Both the position numbers and the translations under genes were made by a program. A stretch of 64,000 bases of DNA from Prado023 sp963700395 (GTDB lineage Bacteria > Actinomycetota > Actinomycetes > S36-B12 > CAIYMF01). This document shows, piece by piece, positions 25,213-34,323 of the stretch (the stretch's first letter is position 1; each line of letters begins with the position of its first letter). The DNA lies in assembly GCA_963700395.1 (NCBI GenBank), contig CAVOXI010000008.1, positions 124,001-188,000 on the forward strand, read 5' to 3'. A model generated the notes under the pieces. That model worked only from the letters and a program-made list of their open reading frames with translations, searched no databases and had not been told where the DNA came from.

Positions 25213-27132
25213 TCAGCCTTCGAGGGCCTCGCCGAGCTCGAGCCAGCGGTCCTCGAGCTCGGCGTGCTCAGCCGCCAGTGTCGCGTCGTCGGAGGCGAGT
25301 GCGAGTAGGCGCTCGTGGTCGGTGTGCGCGTCGGCCATCTGGGCGTGCAGCCCCTCGCGCAGGGCCTCGACGCGGGCCATCCGGGCCTCGACCCGGGCGA
25401 GGTCCTTCCGCGTCGCACGGGCCGCGGCGCCGGTGAGCCCGGTCGGGGCCGCCGGGGCCGTACCGGGCCTTCCAGGCGCACCGGGTGCTGCGCCCCCCGT
25501 CGCCCCGCTGGGTGCGCTGTTGCCCGGACTGGTCCCGGCAGCGGCCGCTGCGGCTGCAGCCCCGGTCGACCGCAGGCTGCCGGTCGCCGACGAGCGGAGC
25601 TCGAGGTACTCCTCGACCCCGCGCGGCAGGTGACGGAGGCCGCCGTCGCCGAGCAGGGCGTACAGGTCGTCGCAGGTCCGCTCCAGGAAGTATCGGTCAT
25701 GGCTGACGACCACCAGCGAGCCGGGCCACGAGTCCAGCACGTCCTCGATGACGGCCAGGGTCTCCACGTCCAGGTCGTTGGTCGGCTCGTCGAGCACGAG
25801 CAGGTTCGGTCCACCGATCAGCAGCTTGAGCAGCTCCAGCCGGCGCAGCTCGCCCCCGGACAGGTCACCGATCCGGGTCATGGCCTTCTCACCCTTGAAC
25901 CCGAAGTCCTCCAGCAGGGTCCCGGCGGTGACGGTCCGGCCACCGATCTCGATGTCCCGGCGCAGGCGCTCCACGCTGGGCAGCACCCGGTCCTCGGGGT
26001 TGCCCGGCACGATCGTCTGGGGCAGGGTTGCGGCAACGACGGTGGTCCCGATGGCGATCGTGCCCGCGTCAGGCTCCCGCTGTCCGGTGAGCAGCCGGAC
26101 CAGCGTCGTCTTCCCGGCGCCGTTGGGCCCCAGGAGACCGACGCGGTCCCCCGGCCCGAGCTGCCAGGTGAGGTCCTCGACCAGCGAGCGCTCGACCGCC
26201 GGACCGCCCGGGGCGCCGACGCCCGGGACGCGCAGCGCCACATCCTCGAGGTCGACGACCTGCCGACCGAGCCGCGCGGAGGCCACCCGGCGCAGCGCGA
26301 GCCTGTCGCGCAGCTCGGGGACGTCGGCGATCAGCGCGTTGGCCGCGTCGATGCGGAACTGCGGCTTCGAGGTCCGCGCCGGCGGGCCCCGGCGCAGCCA
26401 CGCGAGCTCCTTGCTGACGAGGTTGCGGCGCCGCGACTCAGCCACCGCCTCGCGCCGCTCCCGCTCGGCGCGGGCGAGCACCCACGCCGCGTACCCGCCC
26501 TCGAACCGGTAGACGGTGCCGTCGGCGACCTCCCACGTGGTGGTGGCGACCTCGTCGAGGAACCAGCGGTCGTGGGTGACCACGGCCATGGTCGGTGGAC
26601 CGGTGGGGCCGGTGAGGAACCCGGCGAGCCACGTCACAGCCTCGATGTCCAGGTGGTTCGTCGGCTCATCGAGCAGGAGCACGTCCCCCGGATCGATCAG
26701 GGCGCGTGCGAGCGCCAGCCGACGTCGCTCGCCCCCGGACAGGCCCTCGAGACCCGTGTCCAGCCCCTGGGCGTACCCCTGCGCCCCGACCCCACCGAGC
26801 AGCCCGCTGAGCACCGCACGGATGCGCGGGTCGGCAGCCCACTCGTGGTCGGGGCGGATCCCGACCGTGACGTCGCGGACGGTGCGCGCGCCCGGCGGCA
26901 GGTCGTCGGACTGCCCGACCATCACCACCCGTGCGTCTGCGGTGCGGATGAGCCGGCCTGCGTCAGGCTCGGCCAGCCCGGCGAGCACCCGGAAGAGCGT
27001 CGACTTGCCGTCACCGTTGCGCCCGACGACCCCGATCCGCTGTCCCCGGTCGATGCCCACGGTGACCCCGGCGAGGACCGCGCGCGTCGCGAAGACGACG
27101 TGGATGTCCTCAAGGGCGACGATGGGCGGCAT
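25213..27132 (-). CDS. ABC-F family ATPase (Uup type)
   Basis: This 639-residue soluble protein has two ABC cassettes and no membrane segments. Walker A sites are GRNGDGKST (near residue 40) and GPNGAGKTT; signatures are LSGGERRRLALARAL and LSGGELRRLELLKLL; Walker B motifs are VLLLDEPTNHLD and LLVLDEPTNDLD. The linker between cassettes has the ABC-F type helix pair. After the second cassette comes a Gly/Ala/Pro-rich linker and a C-terminal coiled coil (RKDLARVEARMARVEAL), as in Uup. Family members act on ribosomes in translation quality control or antibiotic protection. The start is ATG 27132, with the TAGCCT hexamer eight bases upstream and no ribosome site. Confidence 0.93.
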   Translation of the reverse strand: MPPIVALEDIHVVFATRAVLAGVTVGIDRGQRIGVVGRNGDGKSTLFRVLAGLAEPDAGRLIRTADARVVMVGQSDDLPPGARTVRDVTVGIRPDHEWAADPRIRAVLSGLLGGVGAQGYAQGLDTGLEGLSGGERRRLALARALIDPGDVLLLDEPTNHLDIEAVTWLAGFLTGPTGPPTMAVVTHDRWFLDEVATTTWEVADGTVYRFEGGYAAWVLARAERERREAVAESRRRNLVSKELAWLRRGPPARTSKPQFRIDAANALIADVPELRDRLALRRVASARLGRQVVDLEDVALRVPGVGAPGGPAVERSLVEDLTWQLGPGDRVGLLGPNGAGKTTLVRLLTGQREPDAGTIAIGTTVVAATLPQTIVPGNPEDRVLPSVERLRRDIEIGGRTVTAGTLLEDFGFKGEKAMTRIGDLSGGELRRLELLKLLIGGPNLLVLDEPTNDLDVETLAVIEDVLDSWPGSLVVVSHDRYFLERTCDDLYALLGDGGLRHLPRGVEEYLELRSSATGSLRSTGAAAAAAAAGTSPGNSAPSGATGGAAPGAPGRPGTAPAAPTGLTGAAARATRKDLARVEARMARVEALREGLHAQMADAHTDHERLLALASDDATLAAEHAELEDRWLELGEALEG

Positions 27133-27232
27133 GGGGCCCAAGGCTAGCCGCCGGCGGCGATAGGCTCGGACGCGCACATGACCGGCCCCGCGGGGCCGGC
27201 GCCCGTTGTCCCCACTCCAGGAGGAGCATCCA

Positions 27233-28201
27233 GTGCCCGAGCTGCTCGTCGTCGAGCCCGTGTTCGCAGAGCGGCTGTGGGGCGGGACCACCCTGCGGGC
27301 ATGGTTCGGGTCAGCCGTGCCGGAGGGGATCATCGGCGAGTGCTGGGCCGTCTCCGGGATGCCGGAGATGAGCGGGTTCATCCGCTCGGGCTCCCCCCAG
27401 GGGTTCACGCTCCGGCAGGCCTGGAGCGCCGGCCTGGTCACCGGCAGCCACGAGTCCGGGGACTTCCCGCTGCTGTGCAAGTTCCTCGACCCCCAGGACT
27501 GGCTGTCGGTCCAGGTCCACCCCGATGACGCCCAGGCCCGTGCACTGGAGGGCCAGCCGCGGGGCAAGGCCGAGTGCTGGCTGGTCGTGTCCTGCCAGGA
27601 GGACGCGACCCTGATCCTCGGGCACACCGCCGACACCGCTGACGAGCTCCGTGACGCGTTGGCCGCCGGGACGCTCATGGAGCACCTGGTCACCGTGCCC
27701 GTGGTCCAGGACGACTTCTTCATGGTGCGCGCGGGTGAGGTGCACTCGGTGGGACCCGGGATGCTGGTCTACGAGGTGCAGCAGAGCAGCGACATCACCT
27801 ACCGGCTCTACGACTTCGATCGCGTCGGCCCGGACGGCAAGCAGCGCGAGCTGCACGTGGACAAGGGCTTCTCGGTCGTGAGCGCTCCCCACGACCCCGC
27901 CGCGGCGCGCACCTCCGGGCCGTGGGAGCAGATCCGGCCGCGCGGGCGGACCCGGGTCCTGGTGGACTGCCCGCAGTTCCGGGTCCAGCGCTGGGAGCTG
28001 CTCCACGAGGACTGCCAGCTCGAGACCGCCGGGTATCGGGTCCTGACCGTCATCGGCGGCTCCGGGCGGCTGTCCACCGACCAGCAGTCGGTCGAGGTCG
28101 GCCTCGGTACCAGCGTCGTCATCCCCGCCGGCATCGGGCCCGTCCGCCTTGCAGGAGACCTCATCGCCATCACGACCGACCCCGGTCCCGCGCTGTCCTG
28201 A
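27233..28201 (+). CDS. manA: Mannose-6-phosphate isomerase, type I
   Basis: This zinc enzyme links fructose-6-phosphate to mannose-6-phosphate for mannosylated glycans. The 322-residue form is the shorter Bacillus-like type: ERLWGGTTLRAW at the N-terminus, WLSVQVHPDD with zinc ligands, KAECWLV, GEVHSVGPGMLVYEVQQSS with a zinc-binding His, and DITYRLYDFDR. The start GTG 27233 follows the strong ribosome site AGGAGGAG. An 18-base perfect palindrome lies at 27182-27199 between this gene and the divergent ABC-F gene. The product could feed the protein O-mannosyltransferase at 35-37 kb, but the genes are not linked. Confidence 0.93.
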   Translation: MPELLVVEPVFAERLWGGTTLRAWFGSAVPEGIIGECWAVSGMPEMSGFIRSGSPQGFTLRQAWSAGLVTGSHESGDFPLLCKFLDPQDWLSVQVHPDDAQARALEGQPRGKAECWLVVSCQEDATLILGHTADTADELRDALAAGTLMEHLVTVPVVQDDFFMVRAGEVHSVGPGMLVYEVQQSSDITYRLYDFDRVGPDGKQRELHVDKGFSVVSAPHDPAAARTSGPWEQIRPRGRTRVLVDCPQFRVQRWELLHEDCQLETAGYRVLTVIGGSGRLSTDQQSVEVGLGTSVVIPAGIGPVRLAGDLIAITTDPGPALS

Positions 28202-28254
28202 GCCCGCGTCGGGGTGCCGTGCCCGCGCCCGGTGTCCCGCCGCGCGGGTGGTAC

Positions 28255-28276
28255 CCCGCCGCGAGCGTGCGGCGGG
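28255..28276. terminator. Hairpin between convergent manA and ispE
   Basis: Arms 28255-28262 (CCCGCCGC) and 28269-28276 pair perfectly over 8 bases with a 6-base loop, in the 110-base gap between two convergent genes. No T-run is seen, so the terminator call is tentative. Confidence 0.45.
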
Positions 28277-28311
28277 CCCCGCGAGCGCCCGATCGCCCCG
28301 CGCCCGCGCCG

Positions 28312-29239
28312 TCAGGCCGTCCGGCGGATCACTCGCGCACCGGGCGCCGGCCCCGTCGTCGTGAACGCCGCGCGCACCTGCTCCAGCCCGGCAACGGCGG
28401 AGTGCACCCGCGCAGCGGCTGCAGGATCCGGCACGAGGAACGCGACAGTCGGCCCCGACCCGGACACGATCCCGCCGAGTGCGCCGCCGGCCATGCCCGT
28501 GTCGAGCACGTCGCGCAGTGTCGGGCGCAGGGTCAGCGCCGGCTCCTGGAGGTCGTTGTGCAGGACCCGCCCGAGGGAGCGCGCGTCACCGGAGATCAGC
28601 GCGGCGATGACCGCCGCATCCGCTTCCGGGGCGGGCACCACCCGCCCCTGCGCGAGGCGGTCGAAGGCCGAGTACACCGCCGGCGTCGACAGTCCCTGGG
28701 TCGCGGTCGCGAACACCCAGTGGAACGTGCCGCGCACCATCAACGGGCTCAGCTGCTCCCCCCGCCCCAGGCCCAGGGCGGTCCCGCCCATGAGGCTGAA
28801 CGGGACATCCGAGCCCAGGTCGAGCGCCACCCGGGCCAGGTCCTCGCGCCCCAGCGGGGAATCCCAGAGGTCGTTGAGCGCGACGAGTGCCGCCGCGCAG
28901 TCCGCCGACCCCCCGGCCATCCCCCCGGCAACGGGCACGCCCTTGACTATCGACACCTGCAGGTCCGGCGCCGGACGGCCGACCTCCGTGGCCAGCCGCT
29001 GCGCCAGCACGCCACACGAGGTTGGTCTCGTCGAGGGGCACCTCGTCGGCCTGCAGCCCGAGGACCTCGTGGATCACGATCCCCGTGCCCGGCGCGCCGA
29101 CGGCGACGGTCACCTCCTCGGGCATCGCAACCGCATGGAACACGCTGGCCAGTGGATGGAACCCGTCTGCACGCACCGCGCCCACCGACAGCTGGAGGTT
29201 GACCTTGCCCGGGGCACGGGCGGTCACGGAGGCGTTCAC
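28312..29239 (-). CDS. ispE: 4-diphosphocytidyl-2-C-methyl-D-erythritol kinase IspE, internal frameshift
   Basis: IspE is the GHMP kinase of the MEP isoprenoid pathway. The 5' frame from GTG 29239 carries TARAPGKVNLQLSVG and ADGFHPLASVFHAV and ends at DETNLVWR. The 3' frame resumes with LAQRLATEV, the ATP loop VPVAGGMAGGSADCAAALVA, DLGSDVPFSLMGGTALG and the C-terminal GGIVSGSGPTVAFL. One missing base around 29010-29016 (NLVWR then VLAQRLA) separates them. Together they give about 309 residues, the normal length, with every motif present. Since the pathway is essential in most actinobacteria, a sequence error is the likelier reason. It normally follows ksgA directly; here a phosphoesterase gene lies between. 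Confidence 0.9.
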
Positions 29240-29262
29240 GGCCAGAAGCGTAGTCGCCGGAG

Positions 29263-30612
29263 CTACTGGACGATCTTGTCTCCAGCGGCGTCCTTCACGA
29301 TCGCGAACTGGTCCAGGACTCCCCCGGCTCCGAACGGCGACGTCGAGTTCGAGCCCCGGTGCGTCACGACGGCCTTGTACGTCAGGGTGTCCCCGGCGAT
29401 GGTGATCAGCTGGTAGGTCGAGGTGCCCGCCGCCCACACCACCCGCGTCGCGCGGTTGGCCGCCCAGTCGACGTCCGTCACGTCGTAGTACTTCGGGCCC
29501 GAGACACTGACGGCGAAGACCGTGCCGTTCGGCGAGCGGTAGCCGCGCGTGTAGGAGTGGTCGTGCCCGGACAGCACGAGGTCCACGTTGCGCCTCTCGA
29601 TGACGGGCAGCAGCACGTCGCGCACCTCCGGGTTGGGCCGGCCGGGCATGGTGGCGAACGGTGGGGCGTGCATCAGGACGATGGACCACTTGTTGGGGTT
29701 CTCGGCCAGCGCCTTGTCCAGGAAGGCCGCCTGCTCAGGCATCCGGCCGCCGAAGGAGTCCAGGACCACGATCCGCACGCCCTGGTAGTCGACGTAGAAC
29801 CACGTCTCGCCCTGCGCGGGGAAGCCGTTGTCCGGCCAGTCGAAGTACGATCGGAACGCCTCGGCCCCGTTCGCGTCGCACTTGAGCACAAGCGCGCACT
29901 GCTCGTGGTTGCCGATCGAGACCAGCCAGTTGCGCGTGCGGGCAGAGCTGCCCATCGCCGTGAACAGGTCGCCCCATTGGGACCCCTTGTAGGGCCGGTT
30001 GACGACGTCCCCGGCCTGCAGGACGAGTTGCGCCCCGGGAGCCTCGGCAAGGGCCCGGCGCAGTGTTGCCCGCGGCACACCGGCGTTGTCGACCTGGGTG
30101 TCACCGAGGCCGATCATCGTCAACGAGGTGGCGGCGGGGTTCGCCGTCGTGAAGGTGCTCCACTTCGACGACCCCCGGGCGGTCACGATCCGGTACCGGT
30201 AGGTGGTTCCCGGTACGAGGCCCTCCAGTGTTGCGGAGTACCGCGGCCGCGCTGAACCCGAGTACTTGGCCGACGTGGCCGGGCCCCGCGTGGCGCGCAC
30301 CGACGTCGATGGCCCACCCGCCACGCGGAACTGCACCTTCTGCCCCTTCGTCCGTTGGGACATCGTCCAGGAGACCCGCTGCGACGTGGTCGGGTCAGCC
30401 GTGGGGGTCAGCAGGATGCGCGATGGCTTGCCCGAGCTCGACGCAGCCCGGACGACTCCCGGCTGCCCAGCGACCGCGGCCGCCGTGATCGGGGCGGCGG
30501 CGGCCCTGGACGCGTGCGACGCCGCAGGCACGCCGGCCCCGGCGAGCACCGGGACGACGGCAGCGACCACGAGGAATTGGAGCAACCTGGGACGGGCGGC
30601 ACGGGGTTCCAC
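29263..30612 (-). CDS. Secreted metallophosphoesterase, purple-acid-phosphatase type
   Basis: This 449-residue protein has an N-terminal signal sequence (RLLQFLVVAAVVPVLAGAGVPAASHA). A fibronectin-III-like PAP N-terminal domain follows (about 70-170, RVSWTMSQRTKGQKVQF, LVPGTTYRYRIVT). The catalytic domain has the dinuclear-metal motifs LGDTQ, QAGDVV, SIGNHEQ, LMHAPPF and LSGHDHSYTRGY. It likely hydrolyses phosphate esters outside the cell. The GTG start at 30612 has the hexamer TACCGT six bases upstream and no ribosome site, so it is probably a leaderless transcript. It sits between ksgA and ispE, which are usually adjacent. Confidence 0.9.
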   Translation of the reverse strand: MEPRAARPRLLQFLVVAAVVPVLAGAGVPAASHASRAAAAPITAAAVAGQPGVVRAASSSGKPSRILLTPTADPTTSQRVSWTMSQRTKGQKVQFRVAGGPSTSVRATRGPATSAKYSGSARPRYSATLEGLVPGTTYRYRIVTARGSSKWSTFTTANPAATSLTMIGLGDTQVDNAGVPRATLRRALAEAPGAQLVLQAGDVVNRPYKGSQWGDLFTAMGSSARTRNWLVSIGNHEQCALVLKCDANGAEAFRSYFDWPDNGFPAQGETWFYVDYQGVRIVVLDSFGGRMPEQAAFLDKALAENPNKWSIVLMHAPPFATMPGRPNPEVRDVLLPVIERRNVDLVLSGHDHSYTRGYRSPNGTVFAVSVSGPKYYDVTDVDWAANRATRVVWAAGTSTYQLITIAGDTLTYKAVVTHRGSNSTSPFGAGGVLDQFAIVKDAAGDKIVQ

Positions 30613-30735
30613 GCATCGACGGTACCAACCCTGCCGGTCAGGTGAGCCCAAGACGACGCTAAGGCAGGCGCCAGCATCTGCCCCGCTGCGCCGACACGCC
30701 CGACCCGGGTTGTTGAACGCACACGAACTGAACCG

Positions 30736-31755
30736 TCACGATGCGGTCGCCCGGACCGGAGCGACCACTGCGCACGAAGCGCGTTCTGGCTGTCCGGGAG
30801 CCGGCCATTCCGCTCGGTTCATGCGCGGTCGCCGCGTGCGGCGCCTGAGACTCGCGGCTAGACGGTCACTTTCGTGCGCGGCTGCGGCGATCGCGGCGAA
30901 CTGGCCGACGTCCAGGGCCTCCCCGCGCGCGGTCGGGTCCACCCCGGCTGCTTCGAGCAGGTCGATCGCCCGCTGCGACCCGCCGGCCCAGCCGGACAGG
31001 GCCGAGCGCAGCATCTTGCGGCGCTGGGCGAATGCCGCATCGATCAGCGCGAACACCTCGAGGCGCTCGACGTCCTCGCGGGGAGGAGCCGTCCGGATGA
31101 GCCCGACCAACCCGGAGTCCACGTTCGGCACGGGCCAGAAGACGGGCCGCCCCACCAGGCCGGCCTGACGGACGTCACCGAACCAGCGCGCCTTCACCGA
31201 CGGCACCCCGTAGACGCGCGAGCCGGGTGGAGCCGCAAGCCGTTCGGCGACCTCCAGCTGCACCATCACCAGTGCCCGCTCGATGCTCGGGAACGTGGCC
31301 AGCAGGTGCAGCAGGACCGGCACGCTGATGTTGTAGGGCAGGTTGGCGACCAGGGCGGTGGGCTGGACCGGTAGCTCGGTGATCCGCAGCGCGTCGGCGG
31401 CGACGACCGTGAGGCGGTCCTTGAGCGCCGGTGCGCGCTGGGCCACGGTCACCGGAAGCTGGAAGGCCAGGGACGGGTCGACCTCGACGGCCACCACGTG
31501 GCGCACCGTCTCGAGCAGGGCGAGCGTCAGGGACCCCAACCCGGGGCCGACCTCCAGGACGACATCGTCAGCGCCCACCCCGGACACCCGCACGATCCGG
31601 CGCACGGTGTTGGGATCGATGACGAAGTTCTGGCCGAGGGTCTTGGTCGGGCGCAGCCCCACCTCGGTCGCCAGTGCCCGGATCTCCGCCGGGCCGAGCA
31701 GGGCAGCGGTGGCAGCCGGCCCGCCCGGAACAGGCGCGCCGGCTCCCCGCGGCAA
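30736..31755 (-). CDS. ksgA: 16S rRNA dimethyladenosine transferase KsgA/RsmA
   Basis: KsgA dimethylates A1518 and A1519 of 16S rRNA and checks 30S assembly. Motifs are LRPTKTLGQNFVID, the SAM loop VLEVGPGLGSLTLALL, DALRI, and the catalytic NLPYNIS near residue 140. The RNA-binding C-terminal domain ends near AAAHES (about residue 295). A further 44 residues, Arg-rich then Ala/Pro-rich, follow and are unusual for the family. The start TTG 31755 gives a 20-residue Gly/Pro-rich leader. It follows tatD by 22 bases, in the conserved metG-tatD-ksgA order. Confidence 0.95.
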   Translation of the reverse strand: MPRGAGAPVPGGPAATAALLGPAEIRALATEVGLRPTKTLGQNFVIDPNTVRRIVRVSGVGADDVVLEVGPGLGSLTLALLETVRHVVAVEVDPSLAFQLPVTVAQRAPALKDRLTVVAADALRITELPVQPTALVANLPYNISVPVLLHLLATFPSIERALVMVQLEVAERLAAPPGSRVYGVPSVKARWFGDVRQAGLVGRPVFWPVPNVDSGLVGLIRTAPPREDVERLEVFALIDAAFAQRRKMLRSALSGWAGGSQRAIDLLEAAGVDPTARGEALDVGQFAAIAAAAHESDRLAASLRRRTRRPRMNRAEWPAPGQPERASCAVVAPVRATAS

Positions 31756-31777
31756 CGACGGTCGTCGCCTCTATCGG

Positions 31778-32647
31778 TCACGCCCAGTCCCCGAACGCCC
31801 GCACGGTGTTGGCGTGCAGGTCGTCGCAGAGCGTCGCCAGGTCCTCGCCGCGCAGCTCGGCCAGACGGCGCACCGTCAGCGGGACGAGGTAGCTGGCGTT
31901 GATCCGGCCCCGGTGGGGCGTGGGCGTGAGGAAGGGCGCGTCCGTCTCCACGAGGATCCGCTCGCGGGGGACGACCGGAGCCGCCGCGTGCAGATCCCGG
32001 GCGTTGGTGAACGTGACCGTCCCGGCGAAGGACACGTACCAGCCGTGCTCGGCGGCGACCCGGGCCATCGACTCATCGCCGGAGAAGCAGTGGAACACCA
32101 CGACGTCCGGCAGCCCGACGCCGGCCTCCTCGTCGAGCAGGATGCGCAGGACGTCGGCGTGAGCGTCACGGTCATGGATCACCAGCGCCCGGCCGAGTCG
32201 GCGGGCCACGTCGATGTGCGCACGGAACGACTCCTCCTGGATGGCCCAGGCGTCCGGGCCCTCCGTGCGGAAGAAGTCCATGCCCGTCTCGCCGATCCCC
32301 CGGACCCTCGGCGAGCTGACGGCGAGCTGCTCGACCGTGGCGATGGCCGCGTCGAGCTCGCCCCGCTTGGCGAGCCGGGGTGCCTCGTTGGGGTGGATGC
32401 CGATCGCCGCGAGGATCCCCTGCTGCTCCTCGGCCATCGCGACCGCCGCGTGGACGTCGAGGATCGAGCAGCCCACCTGGACGATGCCCACAACGTTCAC
32501 CGCCGCCGCCTTCGACAGCGCGTCTGCAGGGCTCAGCACGTCCTCGTCCCCGCCGCGCATGTCGATGTGGCAGTGCGAGTCGATGACCGGCCTCGGCAGC
32601 GGCTCGGGCAGGGGTGGGCGCGCAGCGGCCGCGCGGGCGTCAGGCAC
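31778..32647 (-). CDS. tatD: TatD-family metal-dependent hydrolase (DNase)
   Basis: This 289-residue TIM-barrel hydrolase shows VIDSHCHIDM (metal ligands), IGIHPNEA, IGETGMDFF with a metal-binding Glu, VIHDRDAH, VFHCFSGD and VETDAPFLTP with the catalytic Asp. Related enzymes act as 3'-5' exonucleases or in D-aminoacyl-tRNA or DNA repair. The start overlaps the metG stop by eight bases, implying coupled translation. The order metG-tatD-ksgA is conserved in actinobacteria. Confidence 0.95.
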   Translation of the reverse strand: MPDARAAAARPPLPEPLPRPVIDSHCHIDMRGGDEDVLSPADALSKAAAVNVVGIVQVGCSILDVHAAVAMAEEQQGILAAIGIHPNEAPRLAKRGELDAAIATVEQLAVSSPRVRGIGETGMDFFRTEGPDAWAIQEESFRAHIDVARRLGRALVIHDRDAHADVLRILLDEEAGVGLPDVVVFHCFSGDESMARVAAEHGWYVSFAGTVTFTNARDLHAAAPVVPRERILVETDAPFLTPTPHRGRINASYLVPLTVRRLAELRGEDLATLCDDLHANTVRAFGDWA

Positions 32648-34259
32648 CGGCAGGCGCCTCCTCGGGCAGGCGCGGGAACAGCGCCGCGCCCTTGGTGACG
32701 CGCACGCCGGCGGGCAGCTGACCCCAGCGGCTGACGTCCTCGATGCGCTGCTCGCGCAGTGGGCCCACCCCTTCCGCCGCGCCGATCGACTCCCACAGGG
32801 TGCCCATGGCCCGCGGCATCACGGAGTTGTGCAGCACGGCGACGGCGCGCAGCGCCTCACAGGTGACGTAGAGGACCGTTGCCAGCCGCTCGCGCGCCAC
32901 CGGGTCGTCGGTCCGCTTGGCCAGGACCCAGGGCGCCTGCTCGGTGACGTACAGGTTCACCGCGTCGACGAAGCCCTTGACCGCGCCGATCCCGGCGGTG
33001 AAGTCGAGCTTCTCGTAGGCGGCGTCCGCGTCCTGCACTGCTGCCAGCAGGGCATCTGCAAGCGCGAGGTCGGCGTTGGCGAACGCGCCCGGGGCAGGCA
33101 GCACGCCGTCGAAGTACTTGCCGACCATGGCCGTGGCCCGCGATCCCAGGTTGCCCAGGCCGTTGGCCAGCTCCGCCGTGTAGCGGGCGGCCATGTCCTC
33201 CCAGGAGAACGACCCGTCGTTGCCGAACTGGATCGCGCGCAGGAAGTAGTAGCGGAACGCATCCACCCCGAAGTGGTCGATGATCTGCTCCGGGGCGATC
33301 CCCGTGAGCTTGCTCTTGCTCATCTTCTCCCCGCCCACCAGCAGCCAGCCGTGGGCGTAGACCTGACCCGGCAGGGGCAGCCCGGCGGCCATCAGCATCG
33401 CCGGCCAGATCACGGCGTGGAAGCGCAGGATGTCCTTGCCGACCAGGTGGATGTCCGCGGGCCAGGTGGCCGCGAACCTCGCGGCGCCCGACGAGGGCGG
33501 CTCGTCGCCGAGGCCCACGGCGGTGGCGTAGTTGAGCAGCGCGTCGAACCAGACGTACACCACCTGCGAGGTGTCCCACGGCACGGGGATGCCCCAGTCG
33601 AAGCTGGACCGCGAGATCGACAGGTCCTGCAGGCCGCTGCGGATGAACGAGGTGACCTCGTTGTGCGCGCTGTGCGGCGCGACCGCGTCCGGATGCTCCT
33701 CGTAGTGGGTGAGCAGGGCGTCGCCGAAGGCGGACAGCCGGAAGAACCAGTTGGTCTCCGACACGGTCTCCACCGGGCGGCTGTGCACCGGGCAGAGCAG
33801 CTGGCCCTCGAGGTCGCCGGTCCCCGGCACCAGGTCACCGGCGAGCTTGAACTCCTCACAGCCGACGCAGTACGGGCCCTCGTAGTCACCGGAGTAGATG
33901 TGACCGGAGTCCTTGAGCCGGGTCAGGAAGGTCTGGACGCGCGACTCGTGGCGGCGCTCGGTGGTGCGGATGAAGTCGTCGTTGGCCACGTCCAGGGTCG
34001 CGAGCACGGGCTTCCAGTGCTCGGCGACGAGGCGGTCGGCCCAGTGCTGGGGCGTGACGCCCGCAGCCTCGGCGGTGCGCAGCACCTTCTCGCCGTGCTC
34101 GTCGGTGCCGGTGAGCAGCCACACCTGCTCGCCGCGCTGCCGGTGCCACCTGCAGATCGTGTCCGCTGCCACGGTCGTGTAGGCGTGCCCGATGTGCGGG
34201 GCGTCATTGACGTAGTAGATGGGCGTGGTGACGTAGAACGCCTTGCCGGTCGGACTCAT
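32640..34259 (-). CDS. metG: Methionyl-tRNA synthetase
   Basis: The 539-residue class I synthetase attaches methionine to tRNA-Met. PHIGHAYT near residue 19 is the HIGH motif and GGEKMSKSK near 312 is the KMSKS motif. The connective peptide has the segment YCVGCEEF and then LLCPVHSRP, a one-knuckle zinc-type arrangement as in the actinobacterial short form. The anticodon-binding domain follows (NGLGNLGSRATAMVGKYF). There is no C-terminal tRNA-binding domain, which fits the length. The ATG at 34259 has TAGAAT eight bases upstream and no ribosome site. It is divergent from rsmI. Confidence 0.97.
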   Translation of the reverse strand: MSPTGKAFYVTTPIYYVNDAPHIGHAYTTVAADTICRWHRQRGEQVWLLTGTDEHGEKVLRTAEAAGVTPQHWADRLVAEHWKPVLATLDVANDDFIRTTERRHESRVQTFLTRLKDSGHIYSGDYEGPYCVGCEEFKLAGDLVPGTGDLEGQLLCPVHSRPVETVSETNWFFRLSAFGDALLTHYEEHPDAVAPHSAHNEVTSFIRSGLQDLSISRSSFDWGIPVPWDTSQVVYVWFDALLNYATAVGLGDEPPSSGAARFAATWPADIHLVGKDILRFHAVIWPAMLMAAGLPLPGQVYAHGWLLVGGEKMSKSKLTGIAPEQIIDHFGVDAFRYYFLRAIQFGNDGSFSWEDMAARYTAELANGLGNLGSRATAMVGKYFDGVLPAPGAFANADLALADALLAAVQDADAAYEKLDFTAGIGAVKGFVDAVNLYVTEQAPWVLAKRTDDPVARERLATVLYVTCEALRAVAVLHNSVMPRAMGTLWESIGAAEGVGPLREQRIEDVSRWGQLPAGVRVTKGAALFPRLPEEAPAGA

Positions 34260-34267
34260 GGGAGCAG

Positions 34268-34273
34268 ATTCTA
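34268..34273 (-). promoter_or_regulatory. -10 element of metG, leaderless-type
   Basis: On the minus strand TAGAAT ends eight bases before the metG ATG (34259). The gap is too short for a Shine-Dalgarno leader, so transcription probably begins at or next to the start codon. This is by pattern only. Confidence 0.55.
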
Positions 34274-34323
34274 GTTGGCGCGCGCGATGCACCACCCGGG
34301 CGCGGGTGCGGCACGATGTGCCC

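Noticed and set aside
24553..27132. An antibiotic biosynthesis or mobile resistance island
   Set aside because: There is no transposase, no compositional break and no biosynthetic gene; flanking genes are housekeeping.
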